DNA of 64,000 bases from Pseudomonas sp. B20(2017) (GTDB taxonomy: Bacteria; Pseudomonadota; Gammaproteobacteria; Pseudomonadales; Pseudomonadaceae). The position numbers and the translations under genes are program-made. The stretch lies in the NCBI RefSeq assembly GCF_002113125.1, contig NZ_NEJP01000003.1, positions 369,753-433,752 on the forward strand. Direction: 5' to 3'. A model generated the notes under the pieces. It was not told the DNA's origin, did not search any database, and saw nothing but the letters and a program-made list of their open reading frames with translations. Below, in pieces: positions 61,969 to 64,000 of the stretch (its first letter is position 1; the number at the start of each line of letters is the position of its first letter).

Positions 61969-63756
61969 ATGGATGGGATGCCGCGTAATGTGGGTTCTCT
62001 GAGCGTGCGCCTGCTGAAGAAAGGTCGCTATCCTGAAGACTCATTTCGAGATCAGTATGCCCCTGGAGGCGAAAAACAGCTTTCAGCGTCTGAATGGTTG
62101 GGTAATGGCGAAGGGGTACTCTACTCTGGACAACTCTATAACAAGTCACCCGAATGGCTCGCTATTCTTGCGGCCTACGCCAATGATCTTCCAGAAAATC
62201 TCAGTGCGAGTGGAGCTGGAGCAGTGCTATTCCTGAAGGTGAGATCACGGTGGTTCGCACTCACTTTCGGCTACGCCCACATAGCGCTTGGTGATGACGT
62301 GTTTGTGCATCAGTTTGGGTTGAAAGTTGCCCTAAACGCCGTACCTCGTGGCTCACTTCTGACTTTAGATACTGCGACTCCAGACGCTGTCACGTTTCAA
62401 AAAAGGGTCCAAGCGAGCGATTTTTCGGATATCAGTGAGTTCGGCATCAATACTGTGCGTGACTTGGCCAGGGTCGCAGGAGGCAAACCTTCAGATCGCG
62501 AATTTGGCAAATTCGTTGCTGGTAAAGACATGCTCCATCTTGTGGATAGCCTCCAACCCAACGAGTTCCATGATAAGTGCGAAGTTATTCTCTCAATGTA
62601 CGAATCAAAGGCGTATCGAAAGGATTACGAATGGTTTGACAATGTCAGGATAGTAGATTCGCCAAGCACCCTAGTAAAACTTGACGATGCTTTATTCGAA
62701 GAAATCCAGCGTATTCGCAGAGGCGCAACGGATAGTACTCTTCACATGTCTCCTCCGGAAATTCTCGACTATGTTGAGGGAAACGCCCTTCACTTCAATG
62801 GCTTTGGAAGTCGAAAAAGAGAATTCAATAAACTATCAATTACAGAGTACACTCAAGAATTAGAAAGGCTAAACTGTAATCACTCCATTGAAGAAATAAA
62901 GCAACAACACCGCATCAAGTCAACCAGCCAAAAAACAAGTGCTTTCGACACTTCCTGGAAAACTTACGACTGTTTCAATTGGGAAGCCTCACTAAATCCT
63001 GACGGTGGCAAGCCGATTCACTACGTACTCTTCGCTGGAACATGGTATCGAATCTCGAAACTTTTTAAGGACAAAGTCGATGATCACTTCGCCGCCATCA
63101 AACGCTACTCGATTATTGGCTCGACACATTGCAGCAATGAAGAGCAACTCATCGCTCATATCGAATCAAACCGCCACGACCTAATAAAACTTGATCGGTC
63201 AAAGTTAAATCCCAAGAACGTGACCCACGCAAATCTCGAACCATGCGACTTTTACTCCAACGAAAAGTATTTTATTCATTTAAAGGACGGTGGTTCATCT
63301 GGACCAATCAGCCATCTCTGGTCACAAGGAGTGGTTAGTTCAGAAGCATTCGTCTCCGACGCGGAATTTCGGAAAAAGCTACGCTCAGAACTAAGAAAAA
63401 AGCCTCGCGGAGTAAATTTTATCTCCACACTACCTGACAACAGGGTGAAAAATATCGTCCGCTCTGAATACACAGTAATTTACGGCATCATGCGATCTAA
63501 ATATGCCGACGGAACCATCGGCATACCGTTTTTCAGCAAGGTAAGCCTCATAGCCGCGTGCGATCGATTACGAGCGCTTGGTGTAAATATTGGGTTGGAA
63601 TTGATCGAAAAGATCAGCCCTGCCATGGCCTCGACTACTATTCCTGCGCCCGTAATAAACATAGCTACCGCTCCTCCTTCTTCTCCACTTGCCGCTTCAG
63701 GTTCCACCACTAGTTTGCCTTCTAGTGTCGTTTCCCCTCAGCAGCCGCCCCCCTGA
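61969..63756 (+). CDS. DUF6119/TIGR04141-family protein
   Basis: A 595-residue protein of the sporadically distributed TIGR04141/DUF6119 family. Recognisable features are an N-terminal SVRLLKKGRYPEDSFRDQY, then RSRWFALTFGYAHIAL, FGLKVALNAVPRGSLLTLDT, QASDFSDISEFGINTVRDLA and KFVAGKDMLHLVDSL. The C-terminal 40 residues are Pro/Ala/Ser-rich and look disordered. GGAGGA precedes ATG 61969; ATG 61957 and 61978 are in-frame alternatives. The family is known mainly from patchy occurrence in accessory and defence-like regions, and its biochemical role is not settled. The divergent KAP NTPase is its probable partner. Confidence 0.82.
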   Translation: MDGMPRNVGSLSVRLLKKGRYPEDSFRDQYAPGGEKQLSASEWLGNGEGVLYSGQLYNKSPEWLAILAAYANDLPENLSASGAGAVLFLKVRSRWFALTFGYAHIALGDDVFVHQFGLKVALNAVPRGSLLTLDTATPDAVTFQKRVQASDFSDISEFGINTVRDLARVAGGKPSDREFGKFVAGKDMLHLVDSLQPNEFHDKCEVILSMYESKAYRKDYEWFDNVRIVDSPSTLVKLDDALFEEIQRIRRGATDSTLHMSPPEILDYVEGNALHFNGFGSRKREFNKLSITEYTQELERLNCNHSIEEIKQQHRIKSTSQKTSAFDTSWKTYDCFNWEASLNPDGGKPIHYVLFAGTWYRISKLFKDKVDDHFAAIKRYSIIGSTHCSNEEQLIAHIESNRHDLIKLDRSKLNPKNVTHANLEPCDFYSNEKYFIHLKDGGSSGPISHLWSQGVVSSEAFVSDAEFRKKLRSELRKKPRGVNFISTLPDNRVKNIVRSEYTVIYGIMRSKYADGTIGIPFFSKVSLIAACDRLRALGVNIGLELIEKISPAMASTTIPAPVINIATAPPSSPLAASGSTTSLPSSVVSPQQPPP

Positions 63757-63826
63757 CTTAAAAAATTGAAAGACGATTTCAGAACAAATCGTTTTGGAGT
63801 GGGGAACTGTAGTTCATCAATTACAG

Positions 63827-63840
63827 CTTCTGGCCAGAAG
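63827..63840. other. Perfect 14-base palindrome
   Basis: CTTCTGGCCAGAAG is fully self-complementary. It lies 71 bases after the DUF6119 stop. It has no loop or T run and is not a normal terminator. It could be a protein-binding site or chance. Confidence 0.4.
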
Positions 63841-63946
63841 CGCCCTCAACCACTATTTCCTTGCACGTACGGATGTGCGTGTATCAATAGTTCAAAAGAT
63901 CCTATGCCACCTGACAGAACAAAATAACTACCTTCGACCTTCACAT

Positions 63947-64000
63947 TCACGGCCTAACCAACCTAGGCATCTCCACCCCCTCCCCCAACCTCTCCACCCC
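63947..64000 (-). CDS. C-terminal end of an unidentified protein (partial)
   Basis: Reading the minus strand from the window edge gives GVERLGEGVEMPRLVRP followed by TGA, with the GC-rich third positions of core Pseudomonas genes and unlike the AT-rich segment just before. This suggests the 3' end of a gene entering from beyond 64000. The fragment is too short to name. If real, it marks the right border of the accessory segment. Confidence 0.35.
   Translation of the reverse strand, partial: GVERLGEGVEMPRLVRP

Noticed and set aside
61700..62149. A 149-codon minus-strand frame across the DUF6119 start
   Set aside because: It overlaps the start and ribosome site of a well-supported plus-strand gene, and its translation matches no family I recognise.

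Overview
The window looks like a fluorescent-group Pseudomonas chromosome. It is GC-rich with strong third-position GC bias. It carries many copies of the REP/REPIN palindrome typical of this group (core GTGGGAGCGAGCTTGCTCGC), and its gene families are pseudomonad: lexA2-imuA-imuB-dnaE2, an Hxc-type type II secretion operon, a PdtA-like giant TpsA exoprotein and a DUF6124 protein. The species cannot be fixed from sequence reading alone. No rRNA, tRNA, CRISPR array or complete insertion sequence was recognised.

Layout. 1-5.7 kb: the end of a polyamine-type ABC importer (two permeases and a binding protein) followed by two amidohydrolases and a flavin-reductase-like protein, apparently one catabolic unit. 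5.8-7.5 kb: three small lipoproteins (CsgG-like, DUF4810, DUF799). 7.8-13.6 kb: the SOS mutagenesis cassette with a probable LexA2 operator at its head. 13.8-19.2 kb: LysR regulator, divergent secreted amidohydrolase, TIGR02001 outer-membrane protein, EptA phosphoethanolamine transferase. 19.4-26.8 kb: one co-oriented run, GntR regulator, AprA-like flavoprotein, AprB-like ferredoxin, SsuABC/TauABC-type importer, HEAT-repeat protein and DUF971 protein. This is probably an uncharacterised uptake and redox pathway, plausibly for a sulfur compound. 27-31.1 kb: MocA-type oxidoreductase, Dyp peroxidase, AraC regulator and a divergent outer-membrane transporter. 31.3-31.8 kb: a toxin-antitoxin pair whose toxin frame lacks a normal start codon.

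31.9-54.7 kb is one secretion neighbourhood. It holds a 4167-residue two-partner exoprotein, a secreted PstS/DING-like phosphate-binding protein, and a T2SS operon gspG-K-L-M-D-E-F with divergent gspI. This resembles the phosphate-starvation hxc/lapA/pdtA region of P. aeruginosa. The TpsB partner and gspC, gspH and gspJ are not in the window.

54.75-63.9 kb is visibly richer in A+T, uses different codons and interrupts the secretion locus right after gspI. It carries a permuted papain-like amidase, two tandem paralogous four-cysteine secreted proteins, a DUF6124 gene with an unusual structured upstream element, a 1113-residue KAP-type P-loop NTPase, and a divergent DUF6119/TIGR04141 protein. 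The last two are typical of accessory or defence islands and are the best candidates for an undescribed system, together with the AprBA-like transport cluster. GC-rich coding appears to resume at the extreme right end.
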